Assembly (NCBI GenBank): GCA_016808115.1
Contig: JAEQBH010004663.1
Location: 62,001 to 126,000 of the forward strand
Direction: 5' to 3'
Length of the DNA: 64,000 nt
From: Tetrastigma voinierianum
Lineage: Eukaryota; Streptophyta; Magnoliopsida; Vitales; Vitaceae
Under the pieces are notes generated by a model. The model saw only the letters and a program-made list of their open reading frames with translations. It did no database searches and was not told the DNA's origin. Below are positions 21,904 through 35,440 of the stretch, one piece after another (the first letter of the stretch is position 1; each line of letters begins with the position of its first letter). The translations under genes were made by a program, and so were the position numbers.

Positions 21904-24370
21904 ACGCGCTTTCGTTTGTTGCCAGGCTTTTAGTATTATTTTTAGTAATAATATTTACTAAAAATACGAATTAAATAAATATCAATTTATTTTGATCATA
22001 TCTTTTTTTCCTTTAAATAGATGATGATCTTTTAGAAAGAAAAAAAGAGATTGATGATTTTAGTATCACAGTAATCCATTCTTTACAAAAATAATTACAT
22101 GAATGGTCAGTTTTCTTTTTAAAGTATTCTTTTAAAATCACATTCATTAAATACCATTTTAAAGTACTCATCAACTACAATTTAAAATCATAATTGGTAA
22201 ATATAATTTTAAAATTAACCTTAATTTCATAATTGGTAAATACAGTTTTAAGATAATTTCAAAATCATATTTATATTCATCAACTATAATTTTAAAAAAA
22301 TTATCCTTAAAAAAATGAATCTTAAAATCACAATTTATGAATATAATTTTAAGATCATTTTTAAAATCGTATATTTTGTGATTGTGGTTTTCTAAATATA
22401 CCAAAGATTATTCTGATCACGGTGGATGGTTTACTTTATTCTTACTACCTTAAAAAAAATTAAAGTATATTAAAAAAAATTAAAAAAATAAAATAAACTT
22501 ACATCAGCTAGATAAATTGGTGGGGTCCACCACATCATTACAATTCCTCCGGCGGGAACAGAATTTCTTGTATAGCGTATTCCCCTCCTACTACGACCTC
22601 TTTCAACATTGTCAGACTGCTTTTCCTGTAAACGGATAAGAAGAGAAGAGGTAAACAAAAAGGTGTTTTTATGTTGTGGGGGTATATCAATCAAAAACAT
22701 TTCTACATGTAAAAATTACTGATAAAATTAAAAACATAGAGAACTAATAAAACATTAAATTTGTATAATAATAATAGTTTTCAAAAAAACACTCAAATAG
22801 CATTTTTTATTTTTTTAAAAAAATTATTCTCGAAAAACATAAATCAAACATATCTTAAGACTTCATTTAAAACCTATAAAGTATGAGGAAAATAAAATAA
22901 ATATGAAAAATGAAAAAATAAATAAAATTTGGAAGAAAATAATTAAAAAATGTTTAAACCTAATAAATAAATTTTATATAGTTAATCAAACTCATTTTGT
23001 TTTCTTTTTTTATGATTAAAGATATAATATTCATATTAAACTTAAATCCTATAGGTTCGAACATATAAGAGAATTTATAATTGAACATGGCATCATAGTT
23101 TACCTTTCTCTAATATATTTCCCATTTGTTTTTGTAATTTCATGGATAACTTTATTTAGCTTATTTAACTCTTCGTGGTGCATATATAGGCCTAAGAAAA
23201 TATGTAAAATTTGATTTGATTTTATATTATTGACAGTAAAACCAAATATGAGAAAATCATTTTCTTTTATATTTGTTTCTTTTCCGGTACTTTTCAAGTT
23301 CCAAACATAACCAACCTAAAATTGTGCTTGGTTCAGGAAACTATTATTGACAGTAAAAAAATGTTAATAAAAATGATTTTTTTTATGTTTTGATGTCTAA
23401 TAAAAAAATATCTTAAAAAAAATCAAATATATATAAATTTATTTAGAAACTTAAGTATTTAGTTTAATTTTTAATGATAAATGAAAATAAATAAAAATGG
23501 CTTGAAGTACTAAAATAATACGTTAAATTTAGTTTAATTTTTAATTTCCTTAATTTTATTCCTTCTATTTTTCTTCTCTATATTTTCTTGCATTTTTCCC
23601 AAATTTGTTGAGAATGAAACATGCCTAAACTAATATCATACGGCCAAAAGTAAAACATAAATCATTTACACGGTTAAATGTCAACTAGCTTTTACTTTTA
23701 CTTTCATAAGAAGAGTACACAAGAAGAGCAATTCAAAATAGAAATAGCTAAAATTGGATTAAATATCATTTTGCATAATCTAAACAATATGCTGGGTACT
23801 CTCGAATAAGATTTTCTTTGCCAAATTATGCAGATTTAAAATAAAGGCCATTTTAATAATTCATTATCGCTATTAAAAATATAATTAAACTCACAAATAC
23901 GGTATCAAATATAATTGCTGGTATGAATCAGAATACTAACCGCTATTTTACAACATTTCTATTTTCTCTCCAAAATTACCAAATATGTCATCCCAAAACC
24001 CTTAATGACATTTTATGTCACCGACGGTGCTCCTAATTTTTATCGCTGGCGCCATTATTTTAATCTAAGCATGGATAACACTGGAGAAGAATCACGGGAC
24101 TGCTTCAAGAAGATGCATGTTTATCAACAAAATCTGCGTAATGGACAGACCTCCAATACAACCATCTCCAATGCATTCATGAATCATGATTCATCCACAA
24201 TAAATAGAAAACGAAAAAGAAAAAAAAAATCAAAACGAAAGTAGAAATGAAAAATAAAATATATATAAAAATTCTGCTGCAAAGAGTGGAGATAAAATTT
24301 GAAGCCTCCTTCACAACAACAATTCTCAGCAGAATAAACATTCCCACTCGTTCAAGTCCAAAAACAATTT
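21904..24370. other. AT-rich intergenic DNA
   Basis: No gene. 22090-22400 contains degenerate repeats of AATTGGTAAATA / TTTTAAAATCA. About 23015-23095 reads like a decayed copy of the TRIM LTR (AAACTTAAATCCTATAGG followed by ATGGCATCATAG, a possible primer-site remnant). A short open stretch at 24005-24244 ends in a Lys/Arg run and has no family resemblance. Confidence 0.5.
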
Positions 24371-24374
24371 GTAT

Positions 24375-24480
24375 GCAGAAACCCATTAGATCAAAGCTAT
24401 CAACATATTACCCAAAAACCAACTCAATGCTATCAATACATTATGCAGAAACCCACTCAATGCTATGAACGTGTTAGATA
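24375..24480. repeat. Three degenerate ~35-bp tandem units
   Basis: Units share CAGAAACCCA, CTCAATGCTATCAA and ACATTATG-like words in the same order. Confidence 0.55.
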
Positions 24481-26910
24481 ATAAGTATAAACATAAACAG
24501 AGAACTACATCAATATGTTAGATAAGTATAAGTAAAAACAGAATGTTTCCAAAATAAATAAAAAAACACAAAAACAAATAGTATTTATATTTAAAAAGAA
24601 AACAAAAAAACAAACAAGGAGTGAAGAGAAAAACAGAGTGAATCACCGGGGAAAGGGAAAGCAAGTGGAAGAGACCCAATGACGAACACGTTAATGTTCA
24701 TTCCAGATGTCCTAACTCTTAATGCTTGGCTTCAGATTTCTTCCTCCAAACCCCTCCCTTGGATACTACTCCCTTGCTCTCTTCACCGTTTTCTCTCACT
24801 ATAGTCCCCACTTCATCTCTCTAGAAATCATCTCCCCTCTGGCTCTTTTTCTCTATTTCTCTCTCTACTGTCTATCTCTCTAGCTTGTCTTCCAAGTTCC
24901 TTCCCCCTACCCAAAAATGGTCTTCTTTCCTTTTTTTTTGTTTTTCTTGTTTCCCAAGACTCCACGCAATTGAGGCCCAAAAAAGGAAAAAGATAGACCA
25001 ACTCTCAAAAGGGTTCCGAGAGTTGATTAAAACACCCATTTGAAAACCTAATTTCAAAAATCAAACACCTAAACTTTTGACATCATTTTAATAAAAATAT
25101 TTATGTTATTCTCTAATAACAATAATTATTTATTTTCAAAGACATATATGAATATATAAAATAGTGAAAAACATTTTTATTTAAAATATATTATTTTTAA
25201 GAAAAAACATGAAAATGGTTAGATTTACAAAATATTGGGTTATTTAACCAAATATTTATTTAAAATTTTGCATTCATAATTTTGATGCTTATTAGGGTTT
25301 TAAATCTAAAAATATATAATTTTTGGTACCAATGACAGTCAAATTGATTTAAAAAAAAAACTTTGTTAGGTAATAAAAATTATTTTTATACATTAAAATA
25401 AAATTTCGACAATTTATATTGAAAGTTCATGGTTTTTAAAATTAATAAATTTTAAAAAAATAATGATGACATAATTTTTCTTTGGTAAAATACAATTTGC
25501 CTCCTTTGGCGTATTTTACATTTTTCCTTTCCCATTGAAAACTAAATATTTTATCTCTACAAAAATACATTAAACCCATAAGATTCAAGAATATGAACAT
25601 TACGCTGGCTGGGTTGTTTTCGACTTAACGCCGGTTTAAATAAATTTCTTCATTAGTTCAAGCTATTTTTTAAAATTTTCACGACTTATCAATAAATTTT
25701 AAAAAAGCTATAATGTAAATAAGATTCATTTCTTTTTCTATCTCGTAGTTCATTTTACACAAAAATAAGAAAACTCAATCGTCATTCAACAGCAAGAACA
25801 AGAATATACACTTCAAGCAGTGACGACAATCGAGAGGCTGTGATCAAGGCCTCATCCCGAATTCGGGCCATTTATTTTTTTAATTCTCAAACTGTCTCAT
25901 TTAAAAATTAGAACAAGGGACTAAATGGGAAAATTCCCAAACTCGCCCGCTTACATTTTTATTTTTTGTTTTTATTTTTAAATTTTAATTTTTTTATATT
26001 TGCTTTTTTATTTTTATTATATTAAAATTAATATTTTTCATAAAAATAAAATATTATGAATTTTTATAAATTATTTATTAAACATTATAATAATAATTAT
26101 TTATATTAAAGTATAAAATAAAATAATAAAAAATAATTTTTAAAATATAATCTAAGTAGCTTTTTATTATTATTATTTTGACATATTGCCTATATTTGTC
26201 ATTCTGGTCCTAAGCTTACCCCGAAACAATTTATTTCTTTTCTGCCTAATTTTTTATTTTAAAATTTAACTTAACCTAAGCTATTTCCTCGACTTTCAAG
26301 ATTTTTCTGTAAAAATCTCGTCCCTGTGAAGACTGGACAACTTATCACCTAAAATCGAAAAATTTCATTGGCTCTCGTAATCTCGACGAAACTTTTCTAA
26401 GCTCACTGTATTTCGCGAGCATCTAATTTAACTACAAGAATTCAGCTGTTATCCAAGATCTAGAGAATTATTTACGCTTCCCTGAACCCTTATGACAATT
26501 TATTATTTTTATTAACATTTTGCCATTTTTGAAAATTTCTAATTTTCTCAAGTTTTACGTAGAAGAATAATACACTTAACCCGTCCCTGCTTAAGAAAAT
26601 AAACCTAAACTCGTTAAAACACGATTAAAATTAAATTAAACCTATGCCATTAAGAAATGGAGCTTATTTTAAACCCAAATACCTGTAACATCATCCCTAC
26701 TAACTACCTAACGTTAAAAACAACAACTTAATACTTAACGCTATTAAGATTATTCAAAGATTAAGCTCTCAAAAAAGTTTTATTCAAAGACAAGAAAACA
26801 AACACCACCTAAGTAGAATACTATATGACTTTCTAATGCAAAGTAAATAGAAAAAAAAACTAATCTCCAATTGAAAACCCTTTTAAAACATTAAAAAAAA
26901 TTGTTTTTTC
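24481..26910. other. AT-rich intergenic DNA with a CT-rich tract
   Basis: 24740-24900 is pyrimidine-rich on the plus strand, like a plant 5' leader, but no gene follows. From 25.0 to 26.9 kb the sequence is very AT-rich with long A and T runs. Nothing coding seen. Confidence 0.45.
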
Positions 26911-27073
26911 AGTGTTTTAAAAATCAGACTGAATCGATTGGTCAAACCATCTACCGATGATCTTTATGGTCATGTTTAATCCTATTTGACCACGGTTCGA
27001 TCATCAATTCGACCTTTAAATCGTGAATCGATAACTTTTTCGATTCAATCATCGATCCGATTTTCAAAACATT
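26911..27073. mobile_element. Short hAT-type MITE
   Basis: 163 bp. The left end AGTGTTTTAAAAATCAGAC and, on the minus strand, the right end AATGTTTTGAAAATCGGATC are imperfect inverted repeats. The inside is filled with TCGATT / AATCGA words in both orientations. No clear 8-bp target duplication. The ends resemble those of the hAT at 8451-9016. Confidence 0.6.
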
Positions 27074-27289
27074 ATTTTTAAATTTTTTGAATGAAAAAAA
27101 ATTTGCTTCTTCTTTTGCACCGCGAAGCGGTCTGAGTTTGGTAAAATTAATTTTAAATTAATGGTTAAAAAGTAACAAATTTCGGAACTTATTAAAATTT
27201 GAAGCTAACGTTACTTTAGCATATGATTTATTGACTTATAATCCTTCTTTTATTTTCATGGATTACAGCTGTGTAGATGAAAATTAGCG

Positions 27290-28265
27290 TAAATTGATGG
27301 GAGTAAAGTTAGGACTTAGGAGGTGAACCACACGCGCGAAGATGGTTTTAGAAGGAGGGTGAGAATGGCAGAGCTGGTGGTGTAGCGCGTGTACTATTTC
27401 TGACTGTTTGGTGTATGATAGGGACCGTTCACGCGCTTTCCAAGGGGTGGTTTCGCCGGAGACTGAACGTTGACTTTTTGCTATGATGGACGGCTGAGGA
27501 GGCTCCACGTGGAATATAGATGGCCGACCGCCGTTGGATCTGCTCTTAGGTTTCTTGTTCCATCCACCTCTATTTATCCATATTTAAGTTTACTTATTTA
27601 TATCAAAATATCCACTTAATTAAAATTATTTAAATAGTTCCGAGCTAAAATTGAATTAAAAATATATATTATTAGAAAGATTATTTCGGGATAGTTCCAA
27701 ATATTAAATGTTAGGTCAATTTAAGTATTTAACAAATAAATTATTCAAATTAATTAATTATACTCTATGCAAATTAATTTTGCAAAAAAATTGTGTTAAA
27801 ATTATAGTCATGTTGAATTAACGAATATTTGTGTTTATGGACAGTTATAGGTATTGATAAATAAAGGATATAAACTACCTATGTTATATGATGTGAGATG
27901 GTTGAGTCTCATATACATTAATCAATGATTTTGAGTTCAATTCCTAAAAATACAGTTTCATTTTCGTATTTATACGAATCTCTCAAGACATCTCATGATA
28001 AAAAAATAAAAATAAAAGATAGGATTCCAATTTTACTTTATAAATGACATTTTATGCATTTTGACGTGCATGAACATATGCATACGTCAACTAGTGCATG
28101 CATGTGAGCGGTTTTTCCTCGTGACGTTGGATTTCTATTTCTATTTGTACTCTATATAAGGAAGGTTGTTCTTATATGTAAATATTTCCTTATAAGTTTA
28201 TGAACGAATTCCCACCACATTACCACTTCATTCAAACACATAAAATTGTGTCTTATAATTTGTAA
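27290..28265 (+). promoter_or_regulatory. Promoter-like island without an obvious gene
   Basis: Three CGCG boxes (27332, 27385, 27431), a W-box TTGAC at 27470 and a G-box CCACGTGG at 27505-27512 cluster in a GC-richer stretch. Farther right are an RY-type GCATGCATG (28096-28104) and a TATA box TATATAAG (28153-28160). About 40 bases after the TATA box an ATG at 28200 opens a 21-codon reading frame beginning MNEFPPHYHF. No longer gene follows, so any transcript would be short or non-coding. Motif matches alone are weak evidence. Confidence 0.3.
27893..28020 (+). mobile_element. SINE-like sequence
   Basis: TGGTTGAGTCTC resembles a polymerase III A box and GAGTTCAATTCC, 40 bases on, a B box. An A-rich tail ends near 28018. 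No target duplication was identified. It lies inside the promoter-like island. Confidence 0.35.
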
Positions 28266-29183
28266 TACCTGCACAAAATTATGCAAATGTTGCCTGTTTT
28301 TTATTTAAACGCTTTTACTGTTTTGAGACATGTCTCTTAAGTTAAACTCATACTTAAATGAGGCTGTGATTTTTTCCACTATTTAATGTAAGATGCGACG
28401 TTTATTTAATTTTTATTTAAGCTCCATTTGGAACTGAAATAACTAAGGCTAAGCAAAAAGATTTTCTCATATATGGTTTCATAGTATAAAATATAATATA
28501 ATCAAAATTCCTTAAAATTTTTAAGTTTATTAGTTTTATTTAATAATAAATAAATAAAATGAGTTTGAATAAATATATGTTTTTTTGAAATAAAAAAACA
28601 TATAAAGTTAATTTATTAAGTTTGAATCTATTTTTTTAATTTTTTTTTCTTTCAAATTTTTCTCTCTATTTTCCTTAATAGTTTATTTCTTTAATACTTT
28701 TTGGATTCCAAATTAAAAGGAACCATCAAATATAAACATAAAATTATTGATAAAATTTATTTTAAGATAACCCCCCATGGTACATTTTGAATACCAAAGT
28801 CCAACATATTACTAAATCATGGACATCATTTTGATTCCGATAAAGCTGCTTTCTTGGATGACCCCACAAAAATTTCCATTCTGGTTTATGAAACTATTTT
28901 CATTTTCTGCAATGATACTTACTGAAGCATCTTTAGCATTTCTCCAAACAACTACAGCTCATCCAATCAATGTTTCAAGTGCCATAAATGGGAAAGGCTG
29001 ATTCCACAGGCTTAAAAGGCTTAAAAATTAAGTCCATTTCCTATTAATGCTCTATTATAGGGTAACTTGTGCAGTCAAAATTTTATTTATTTGTTTTTCT
29101 TCTAAATATAAGGTGTTCTAGGAAACAAGTATCCAAATAATCCATTTTTTCTCATAAAATTTATGTTTTTCAAATATACACTG

Positions 29184-29184
<1 letters not shown>
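28266..29184. other. AT-rich intergenic DNA
   Basis: No gene. A 60-codon open stretch at 28819-29001 has no family resemblance and unremarkable composition. Confidence 0.4.

Positions 29185-29227
<43 letters not shown>
29185..29227. repeat. (TA)n microsatellite
   Basis: About 21 uninterrupted TA units, adjoining the tail of the SINE at 29229. Confidence 0.95.
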
Positions 29228-29228
<1 letters not shown>

Positions 29229-29229
<1 letters not shown>

Positions 29230-29379
29230 TAATCGTGGATGTTCAAGTCAGTTTTCACATATCTTGACTAAATTCATGGGACCCTAAAATTAACGATTGA
29301 GTAAAACCTCCAATGACATGAGGGGACTCGAACTGATAACCATTAAATAAACCCTAAGGTCTTCAACTTATTAAGCTAC
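29229..29379 (-). mobile_element. SINE (minus strand), head adjoining copia C2
   Basis: On the minus strand: GTAGCTTAATAAGTTGAAG (A-box area), AGTTCGAGTCCCC (B box), then GTCAAGATATGTGAAAACTG near the tail. The tail phrase matches the plus-strand SINE at 47750-47955 and the copy at 52395-52511. Copia C2 inserted at its head. Confidence 0.6.
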
Positions 29380-29842
29380 TGCTAAATTATTTGTAAAATC
29401 AAGAGTATTTATTGAGCTAAAAAACAATTGATATCGCAAAATAATAACTTTATTGAACAAAGAAGCATGTTAATTCGTATTGGGTAGAAAAACATAATGG
29501 CATGAATCCATAATTGTTGGCTGCCATTAGTCTCCCAAATCCACAAGTGATGAAATCAAAAAAATGTTAGGATTGAAGATAGTTATTTCCTTATCCCCAA
29601 AGTGTGTTCTACCAAACCCTTGTGAAATTCTAGGGCTCTATTTACTTATATATAGAGAGCGTAACGGAACCATTGAGCTTTGATCCAATGAGCTTATCAA
29701 AGTAAGGGAAAAAATAGAACTATGAACCCATAACTAGTTAATATTAAATCATCTCATAAATGATCTATAATTAACATGCACTATTACAATTAAAATTGTA
29801 ATATGATTATGCTTAGTCCATAATTAATAAATTAATATAACA
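29380..29842 (-). repeat. C2 3' LTR
   Basis: 463 bp, TG...CA on the plus strand (TGCTAAATTATTTG...TATAACA). Pairs with 51129-51618. Confidence 0.88.
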
Positions 29843-29855
29843 TTCTCTCACTTGG
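29843..29855 (-). other. C2 polypurine tract
   Basis: Minus strand CCAAGTGAGAGAA immediately before the LTR start TGTTAT, the usual form in Tork-type copia elements. Confidence 0.8.
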
Positions 29856-30399
29856 ACGGCATAATCATAACTCAAATGCTTTCTCAATAGATTTACATAG
29901 TCATAATTAATCATACACAATTAACACTCCGAGATGAGATGCATAAACTTATTACAATCGTCGCAACTAATCAAAATCATATCCTCAAATGCTTCCAACA
30001 AGAGATCATATATTATAACTAATTATATACAATTAATACAATCAGATGATGCATAAATCGTACATAATCACACTACCGATTCAGAAACATTTTAATAAAT
30101 GTTATATTAATTCAATAGAAAGAGAAAACATAATTCTATCATTAATCTGGTCAAAATGATACAAAATCATAAGATAATGACAAACATCAAAATATGCATG
30201 TAATAACAAAAAAACATGAGTTTTCCTTACAAAATACATGAAAAGGCAAAACTCCCACTAAAACAAAGATTATAGGCTCCTAACAATTCCATGCGGGTGA
30301 TATGTTCTTAAAACACACAAATAAGTAAGCCTTTATACAAATGAAGCTCACTAACATGCTAATCTAAGCTGCAGGTTCAGTCAAATTGAGGGACTCAGA

Positions 30400-30584
30400 A
30401 TCCTTCTTCACAAAAGAACTTCACATCAATGCTACTGAGCGGCTTTTTCTAGTGTCTTTGCAAAGATACAATCGTAAATGATCACAAGTAACAATTTCAC
30501 GTGGCCTAAACGGAGGAACAACTCCAGTTGAAATGGTTCTACAATCATATTGCTTGGCAAGTGTCTCATAACACACCACATACT
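30400..30584 (-). pseudogene. C2 RNase H, C-terminal fragment
   Basis: The minus-strand continuation of the RNase H interrupted at 34053. After rejoining at CTACC it reads MEVEYVVCYE, then in a shifted frame residues like WLR..IS.G..VP...RP. It decays before the polypurine tract. Confidence 0.7.
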
Positions 30585-30589
30585 CTACC

Positions 30590-33500
30590 AGAATAATTCT
30601 CGGAATATACCCTATCGCTGAATCATTAGGTATATTAAAAGCTAAACTGAATTTTTTCGGAAATAAAACGATAGACCTGGAAATTAATACGAGAGCAAAG
30701 AGGTAAATATGTAATTTACCCCTTGAGGACCTAGGGTCAAATGGAAAGACTAGAGGTTGTTCTATAAAATGCTTAAAAAATGAAATGCAAATAGAAGGAG
30801 TTATGTATAAAAGGTACTAGAGACTTAAACCAAAATGGTTTATTTGACTTGGCCAAACATGGCCTAAGGACCAATTAGGGATAAGACCAAAAAAAAAGTG
30901 GTCAAGGAATTCTCATTTCCCCCAAATTGGAGAGCAAACCTTAGAGAGAGAGAGAGAAGAAGAAAAAGAAGAGAAGAAGAAGAAGAAGGGAAGGAGAAGA
31001 AGAAGAATACAAGAAGGTGTCTGCTTAAGGTATGAACTGAAACATCGAGTATGGATTACTTTGATTTCTTGTATGATATATGTTTTGGGTTGTAAGAAAC
31101 CTAACCCGTGAATGAATTCTCAGATGGAAATCTTCACAAACTTCTCTTGTTTTCTAGTATTTTGTTATGAGATGACCTGAAAGTTCCTATTACATGTGTG
31201 TTTTTGGGTTCTAAGGTTATGTAAAGTATAGGATAGACATGTTTGTTCTTGTTCTAGAGTTTCGACATGAACTTTCCTAGCCCTAGATTTCTTAGTCAGT
31301 CGAGTAAAACCTCAGCTCTTGTATAAGATATGAATAGAAAGCATGGTTGAGTTCAATAGAGTGTATAAGATGTGTATTGAAAGGTGTTTTGAGTTTTGGG
31401 TTGGTTTGGGTGGAAATATATGGGAAAAAAGGAAGAAAAACATAATTTCTGGGCATTCCCGAGGTTCCGCATCACTAACGTTGTGGTACCGCACACATGC
31501 GTTTCAACACTGGCACCGACACCAAAGTCTGTGATTCCGCATCTAATGCTCTGCTTTAATCAGCGAGTGTTTTGGCCATAACTTGGTCATTTCATCCGAT
31601 TCGAGTGATTCAAGGGTCGGGTTAAACTGTGACTTCAAGAAAACAAATCTTCCATAAATAGGTAGCTTTCAAATTCAATCTATCTTCGGGGCTCGTAAAG
31701 TCACTTAGCTGGGCCATGTTCACAAAATTTTTTTGTTTTGAACATAGAGTAGTCTCTGGGAAGTATTTAGAATATCTCGAGTTTCATAAGGTTCTCCAAT
31801 GTGATTCCAATGGTAAGAACCCCAAAGACCTTAGGCCTGAATGAGTACAAAGAACCGTTGTCGTGTATGGAGTTAAGACCCTCGAAAAATGAGTATTTCA
31901 ACCGTCCCTAGTGTATTATGGCAAACTGGACACTGCCTGCATGAAAAATGTCATAACTCGAAGTTCGATTTATCTAATTGGAACATTCCAATTTCTAAGT
32001 AAAGTAGATTTATAGAGGAACAAGAATACATGAATGATGTAAATACATAGTGCATCACATAAGTATAAGGAAATGCCATATGTAATGTATGAACAGAAAA
32101 ATATAGGAAATGCATATGTAGACAGAAACACAAACATGAATATGATATGAAACATGGAAACCTGGAACCCAAACCCCAACATGAACATGAAAGGCAATAT
32201 GTCATGAACACATAATGTGGCTAAGAATGCCCTAATTATTCTGTACGAATAAAATAGATTGTATATGATTATTATCACATATAACTATAAAAGATAACAA
32301 ATGATATGAAATACAGGAATGAACAAGTGATAGCCAATTAAGAAGGCTATGAATAGATAAAGACCTGATAGAAACATTGAATAGATAAAGACTTGATAGA
32401 AGTACAAGTACATGTATAAGTACCTCCATATAGATATAAGCTCTGTAACTCTTACGGGAGATTGGAACAAGTATAAGTTTGCTATAAGTACAAATATGTA
32501 TATAAGTTGTTATATCTTAAATATGAAAAATGCAAAGATTATAATAAATGATTGTATATATCGCATATGATTAACGGATGACCATAATTATTCGGAAATA
32601 TGAGATATGTACTGAATATAAAATACACATGGATCGTCTACTTAGAACCTGGTAGAGGGATAGATAGACATGCCTATAGGGACATAGTTGCTGCAACATA
32701 GAGTTTATAGATATCGAGGCCCCGTTTGGGTCGATGACATAGATCCCATTTGGATCATTACATATATAGGTCACCGTCTCGCATGTTGATGATACCTTCG
32801 TATATACGCCCATTCGGGTCAAGCATATTACATGGCATAGGTCATCGTCAGACAAATGATGATACCTTCTAGTATATATGCATAGAGATCACTATCTCGC
32901 ATGTTGATGTACCTTTGAGTACATACAGTTATTTCCCGTATCCGCTTCTAAGGTATTTGCAAACATGAAACATAAAAGAAAATGACAAGTATATGCAAAT
33001 GAAATGTAAAGAATATATGACATAATATGAGAAACATAGTACTGTTATACGATGATAGTATACAGGTATAAGAATAAGAAGTAAAGTACAAGATAATATG
33101 AAAAGTATATGAGATATGATAAGGCAGGAAAGATGAACACATGAAAAGTACAAAAAGTATATAAAAGAGAAAGGTATATGAAAAGTATAGTATATGAAAG
33201 CACATGAAAGTATATGTGAAAACCTATGACAGTATATGATATGATAGTAAAGTATAAGTCTGCACTCCTAAGGGAGATATGAAAGATGTGATAGAAATTC
33301 ACATAATCCTAAAGTAATGATATGATATGAAACAATAATATAGAATGAATATGAAATATGCAAAGGATAGAAACAGAATACAAGAAAGTATAGATAGAGA
33401 GGCGCCAAAGACATAGAACATGGAACTAAAAAGATTGGACATGCAATAGAAATGTAAAGATGATAAGTAATAAAAAGAGTATGAATATGTATGGATATAT

Positions 33501-34047
33501 GAAATGCATATGTATAAGCTTGTGACGGTCACCACAAGGGTTGTTCATTATGCTTATGTTCCCACTAAGCTGAAGCTGGGGCACGTGTTCAATCCGTGTA
33601 GGTACTAAAGAGGAGGCTAGAGGACAGGACACTCCACACCAGGAAGACGGCTATCTCAGATAGTGCTCACTAAAGATCGCTTTGCGATCTCTAATGTTTT
33701 GTATTAGATATGTATATGTATAAGTGTTTGTATAAGATGTAAACTCCAATGAAGGAGTATGATTATATTTTGTATTCCGTTGCTACAAAATATATTCAAT
33801 AGCAAATGTACATTTATAAGTAAATGAGACTCGGTATATGTGTATAGATTTTGATGGACACCACTTCGGTGGTAGTTCTTTTGTAAATGTAAATGATTTT
33901 TGTTATTACAGAAATTGTTTGTATACCCATAGGTACAAGTTTAGCTCTAAGAAAGAACAGGTCAACGAGAGTCCCAGTATATAGTCTCGTGCCCCGAACC
34001 CGATTCGAATCCGCCATTCGGGTCGGACCGGGAATTGAGGTGTGACA
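30590..34047 (-). mobile_element. Large solo LTR (Gypsy-like), nested in C2 RNase H
   Basis: 3458 bp flanked by exact 5-bp duplications CTACC (30585-30589 and 34048-34052). Minus-strand start TGTCACACCTCAATTCCCGG is a typical Gypsy LTR beginning; the other end reads ...TTCT where CA is expected, one base off. No coding domain and no second LTR inside. It contains a GA/GAA-rich tract (30933-31010) and a long ATG/TATGAAA-rich low-complexity region (about 32000-33500). Excision restores the C2 RNase H reading MEVEY. Superfamily is inferred from the terminal sequence only. Confidence 0.75.
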
Positions 34048-34052
34048 CTACC

Positions 34053-35440
34053 TCCATATTAGAAAAAGTTGTGAGTGTCTGTTTGACACTTTTCCACCAA
34101 ACAACTAATTCGGCCATCATAAAGATGTAACCAGAAGTGGACTTTTTATCATCCACACAACTTGCATAATTTGAATCACTAAAACCAACCACTTCGCCGT
34201 GCCTGCGACGCCGATATGTTAACACGAGATCTTTCGCACCAAATATACCTTAAAACTTTCTTAACAGCTTCCAAAGGAGCCACCAGATCACTCAAGTATC
34301 TACCCAACACTCCAACAACAAAAGCAATATTAGGACATGTGCATACTTAAGAATACATTAGGCTACCCACAACTGAAGAATAAGAAATAGCTTTCATCTT
34401 ATCTCTCTCAATATCATTATGAGAGCATTGGCCTTTGGAAAATCTTTCACCCTTTACAATTGGTGCCTTACAAGAAGAACATGATTGCATATTGATCATT
34501 TTCAGAATGCGTTCAATATACATATGTTGAGACAATCTTAAAATGCCACTAGGTCTATCACGAAGTATCTGTATGCCCAAGACATAAGATGTTTTCCCAA
34601 GATCCTTCATATCAATATGGCTAGACAATAACTGTTTTCTCTCAACCAACAAGTCAGTATCATTGGTTGCGAGCAAAATATCATCAACATATAAAACCAA
34701 GAATATGTATTTACTCTCACTGACCTTCATATATATGCACTGATTGACAATGTTCTCCTTAAAACCATTGGTGGTGACAACTTCATAAAACTTGAGATGT
34801 CATTGCCTAAAAAGTCTGCTTTAAACCATAAATGGATTTTTGTAGTTTACAAACCATGTGTTCCTTACCAATTTCCTCAAAGCGAATAGGTTTGGACATG
34901 TAAACATCCTCAACTAAGTCTCCATTCAAGAAAGTTGTCCTCACATCCATATGATGCAACTCTAAATCAAAACGAGCCATTATAACCATAATAATGCGTG
35001 GAGAGTTTTTAGTGGACACGAGAGAGAAGGTTTCCTTAAAATCAATACCTTCCCGTTGACTGTAACCCTTAGCCATTATTCTTTCTTTATATATCTCTAC
35101 ATGTCCCTTGGCATCGCGCTTGATCTTTAATACCCATTTGTACCCAATAGGTTAGCAACCATCTGGCAAATCTACCAAACTTCACTCTTTATTCTGTGAC
35201 ATGAAAGTCATCTCATTGCATCGATCCAAAAGTTGGATTGAGGACTAACAATGGCTTCTTTGTAGGTAGTCGGATCTGATACATCACCCACATCATACTC
35301 ATGCTCCTGTAAGTAAACAATGTAGTCATCTGAAATTGCAGGCCTACGGGCCCTCTTAACCTCCTCAAGGGTATATCCATGACTACATCTGGGGCTACTA
35401 GGTCTACGTTTGTAAACCCCCACATGTCTAAATATCAATA
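34053..35440 (-). pseudogene. C2 reverse transcriptase and RNase H
   Basis: Minus strand. 35438-35208: ARRPAISDDYIVYLQEHEYD, the linker before RT. About 35076-34810: GYSQREGIDFKETFSLVS, LELHHMDVRTTFLNGDL and KSIYGLKQ. 34730-34347: LVLYVDDILLATND with YVDD intact, then MKDLGKTSYVLGIQI and VVGSLMYS. 34225-34053: GFSDSNYASCVDDKKSTSGY, SWK-like VVWWKSVKQ and SNMEV. Several stops and frameshifts. Clear copia (Tork/SIRE-like) pol; inactive. Confidence 0.88.

Noticed and set aside
24005..24244. 79-codon frame with a Lys/Arg C-terminus
   Set aside because: Isolated in AT-rich DNA, no start context or similarity; the basic tail is an A-rich run.
31951..33535. Several 65-100-codon Tyr/Phe-rich minus-strand frames
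   Set aside because: They come from the TATGAAA-type low-complexity part of the solo LTR read in the wrong strand; no domain signal.
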